Positions 62,630 through 64,000 of a stretch of 64,000 bases of DNA are shown here, piece after piece. This stretch comes from Terriglobia bacterium (GTDB taxonomy: Bacteria; Acidobacteriota; Terriglobia; Versatilivoradales; Versatilivoraceae), in assembly GCA_022452285.1 (NCBI GenBank), contig JAKUNG010000002.1, positions 83,716 to 147,715 on the forward strand, read 5' to 3'. Below the pieces are notes generated by a model. That model was not told the DNA's origin. It worked only from the letters and a program-made list of their open reading frames with translations, and made no database searches. Position 1 is the first letter of the stretch; every line of letters starts with the position of its first letter. The position numbers were made by a program, and so were the translations under genes.

Positions 62630-63451
62630 ATGGTAACGTATTTTAAAGCGTTGACAGTTGCTGGTTCAGATTCAGGCGGTGGAGCAGGAATTCAAGCTGA
62701 CCTAAAAACTTTTGCGGCCCTCAAAGTTTTTGGAACTTCAGCAATTACTTCAGTAACCGCCCAAAACACTCAGAACATTCTAGCTATCAAGTATTTACCT
62801 TCTTCATTAATCATCCAACAAATTAATGCAGTTCTGTCCGATATTGGCGCTAATGCAATTAAAACAGGCTTATTGGGAAAACCTAGAGTCATCAGAGCAG
62901 TTGTAAAATGCCTCGCAGCACACCCCGAAATTCCATTGATAATTGATCCTGTAATGACCTCTACAACTGGAAAGACCCTTGTGGACGCTGAAACAATTGA
63001 AGTGTTACGCAACCTTTTACTACCTTTAGCCCACGTAGTAACTCCAAACTTTCCAGAAGCAAAGGCCCTAACAGGGAGAAGAATTGAGACAGAAGCTGAT
63101 TGTCAGCATGCGGCAGAAGAAATTTTTCAAATGGGACCCAAAGTTGTTATTTTAAAAGGTGGCCATGTTCCAAAAAATCTGAGAAGTGCTAATGAAAAAG
63201 TTACTGACTTATATTTTGATGGAAACAACTTTCAAAAAATATCAGGCCCTTATATACCTGGAGAGACTAAACATGGAACTGGCTGTACTTTTTCTGCAGC
63301 TATCACAGCGGGAATAGCTCAGGGACTTTCAGTCCTCCATGCTACTCAATTAGCTCGAAAATATTTAACGAAAACATGGATAAATTCATTTCGGGTTGGA
63401 AGAGGTCGGGCGTCACCTTTAAACCACTTCTATGAATCATGGGAGGCATAG
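62630..63451 (+). CDS. thiD: Hydroxymethylpyrimidine/phosphomethylpyrimidine kinase
   Basis: 273 residues of the ribokinase-like ThiD type. N-terminal TVAGSDSGGGAGIQADLK, DPVMTSTTGKTLV, a VTPNFPEAKALTG block and the C-terminal GETKHGTGCTFSAAITAGIAQGL (catalytic region) define it. It makes hydroxymethylpyrimidine diphosphate for thiamine synthesis. ATG 62630 has no clear ribosome site. I see no TPP riboswitch in the 62401-62629 region upstream. Convergent with adk, and a short CATCAA/TTGATG hairpin at 63453-63473 may act as a weak terminator. Confidence 0.95.
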   Translation: MVTYFKALTVAGSDSGGGAGIQADLKTFAALKVFGTSAITSVTAQNTQNILAIKYLPSSLIIQQINAVLSDIGANAIKTGLLGKPRVIRAVVKCLAAHPEIPLIIDPVMTSTTGKTLVDAETIEVLRNLLLPLAHVVTPNFPEAKALTGRRIETEADCQHAAEEIFQMGPKVVILKGGHVPKNLRSANEKVTDLYFDGNNFQKISGPYIPGETKHGTGCTFSAAITAGIAQGLSVLHATQLARKYLTKTWINSFRVGRGRASPLNHFYESWEA

Positions 63452-63506
63452 ATCATCAAGCTGAAAAATTGATGGACAAGTTTTTAAAAGTTAATTTATT
63501 GACCAT

Positions 63507-64000
63507 TTAATTTTCAACTGCTGCTAACTTCTCTAGTAGGTCATCCAATATTTTCCCAATCGCACCCTCAGCATCAAGAGAAGTTAATATACCCTGCTGG
63601 CTGTAATGTTTTACGATAGGCTCAACCTCTTGGACATATTCACGAAAACGCGCCTGCACTACTTCAGGGCGATCATCTTTCCTTCGTTTGTATTCGACTC
63701 CTTTGGGTGGAGGATTAGTCTCTAAATTATAAGGAACCCCATTCAAGTCAATGACTCGACTAGAAAGTCTTGCCAGAACTTGCTCTTCAGTAACTTCAAA
63801 TAAAACCACACACGACAAACTTAAAATCTCATCAAGAGCTTTAGCCTGACCAAGTGTACGAGGGTATCCATCTAAAACAAGTCCAGCGTTACTATTCTGA
63901 CTTGAAAAAGACTTAAACAATTCCAGAACGAGTGGTTCAGGAACAAGTTTGCCTTCCTGAACATATTCTGCTGTTTTTCGTCCAAGATCAGAACCCTTGT
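63507..64000 (-). CDS. adk: Adenylate kinase, N-terminal part outside the window
   Basis: The frame is open to the window end; the internal ATG at 63920 is not the start because GSDLGRKTAEYVQEGKLVPE continues upstream. Visible: GSDLGRKT and GLVLDGYPRTLGQA (NMP-binding region), LSSRVIDLNGVPYNLETNPPP (LID, without zinc-binding cysteines), and RKDDRPEVVQARF (catalytic arginines). The N-terminal P-loop lies outside the window. Catalyses ATP + AMP to 2 ADP. Convergent with thiD. Confidence 0.95.
   Translation of the reverse strand, partial: KGSDLGRKTAEYVQEGKLVPEPLVLELFKSFSSQNSNAGLVLDGYPRTLGQAKALDEILSLSCVVLFEVTEEQVLARLSSRVIDLNGVPYNLETNPPPKGVEYKRRKDDRPEVVQARFREYVQEVEPIVKHYSQQGILTSLDAEGAIGKILDDLLEKLAAVEN

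Noticed and set aside
1-64000. CRISPR arrays, rRNA and tRNA genes
   Set aside because: No regularly spaced repeats, no rRNA landmarks and no tRNA-like cloverleaf with a TTC-loop were found by reading.

Overview
The window is an AT-rich bacterial chromosome segment, most likely from an uncultured marine heterotroph. The main taxonomic hint is three pairs of 'planctomycete cytochrome' proteins (PSCyt1/PSCyt2/PSD1, i.e. DUF1549/DUF1553) with DUF1501 proteins, plus a DUF1080 protein. These families are enriched in Planctomycetota, Verrucomicrobiota and similar free-living marine lineages. No rRNA or tRNA gene is present, so placement at phylum level is inference. A bacterial class A RNase P RNA and thiD/adk confirm a bacterial chromosome. 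There are no transposases, CRISPR arrays or integrases.

Layout. 0-9 kb: end of a TIM-barrel protein, an S15/CocE hydrolase, a three-domain RidA lipoprotein, then an amidohydrolase fused to a class III aminotransferase, an M81 (MlrC-like) peptidase, and a 65-aa Cys-rich protein behind a MerR-type promoter. 9-14 kb (minus strand): two tandem amidohydrolases, a Rieske protein and a sodium/solute symporter. 14-17 kb (plus strand): DHDPS-family, amidohydrolase and creatininase-family proteins, all with Tat/lipoprotein signals. 17-18 kb: an orphan gene with foreign-looking codon use. 18-22 kb (minus strand): a coupled operon (unknown protein, cupin, Tat DHDPS-family protein), then a GH42-like protein lacking the usual acid/base residue. 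22-38 kb: DUF1080, three PSCyt/DUF1501 pairs (two forming a large inverted paralogous arrangement) and a sialidase-like protein. 39-55 kb: scattered small-molecule catabolic genes (phosphoesterase, amidase, SDR, ribokinase, two PhyH dioxygenases, propeller-cupin, GT-C membrane pair, HpcH aldolase, SGNH hydrolase, D-aminoacylase, a second copy of the Tat amidohydrolase). 55-61 kb: class III aminotransferase, ammonium transporter, aldehyde dehydrogenase plus LuxE-like adenylating enzyme, SMP-30 lactonase. 62-64 kb: rnpB, thiD, adk (runs off the end).

How it works together. The gene content suggests scavenging of amides, lactams, amino-acid derivatives and sugars. Polymers or derivatised small molecules would be cleaved in the periplasm by Tat-exported hydrolases and lyases, taken up by symporters, and processed by cytoplasmic aldolases, kinases, aminotransferases and dehydrogenases. 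At least ten proteins carry an N-terminal twin-arginine signal. Specific substrates cannot be read from sequence. Functional names are family-level recognition from motifs, without database searches.
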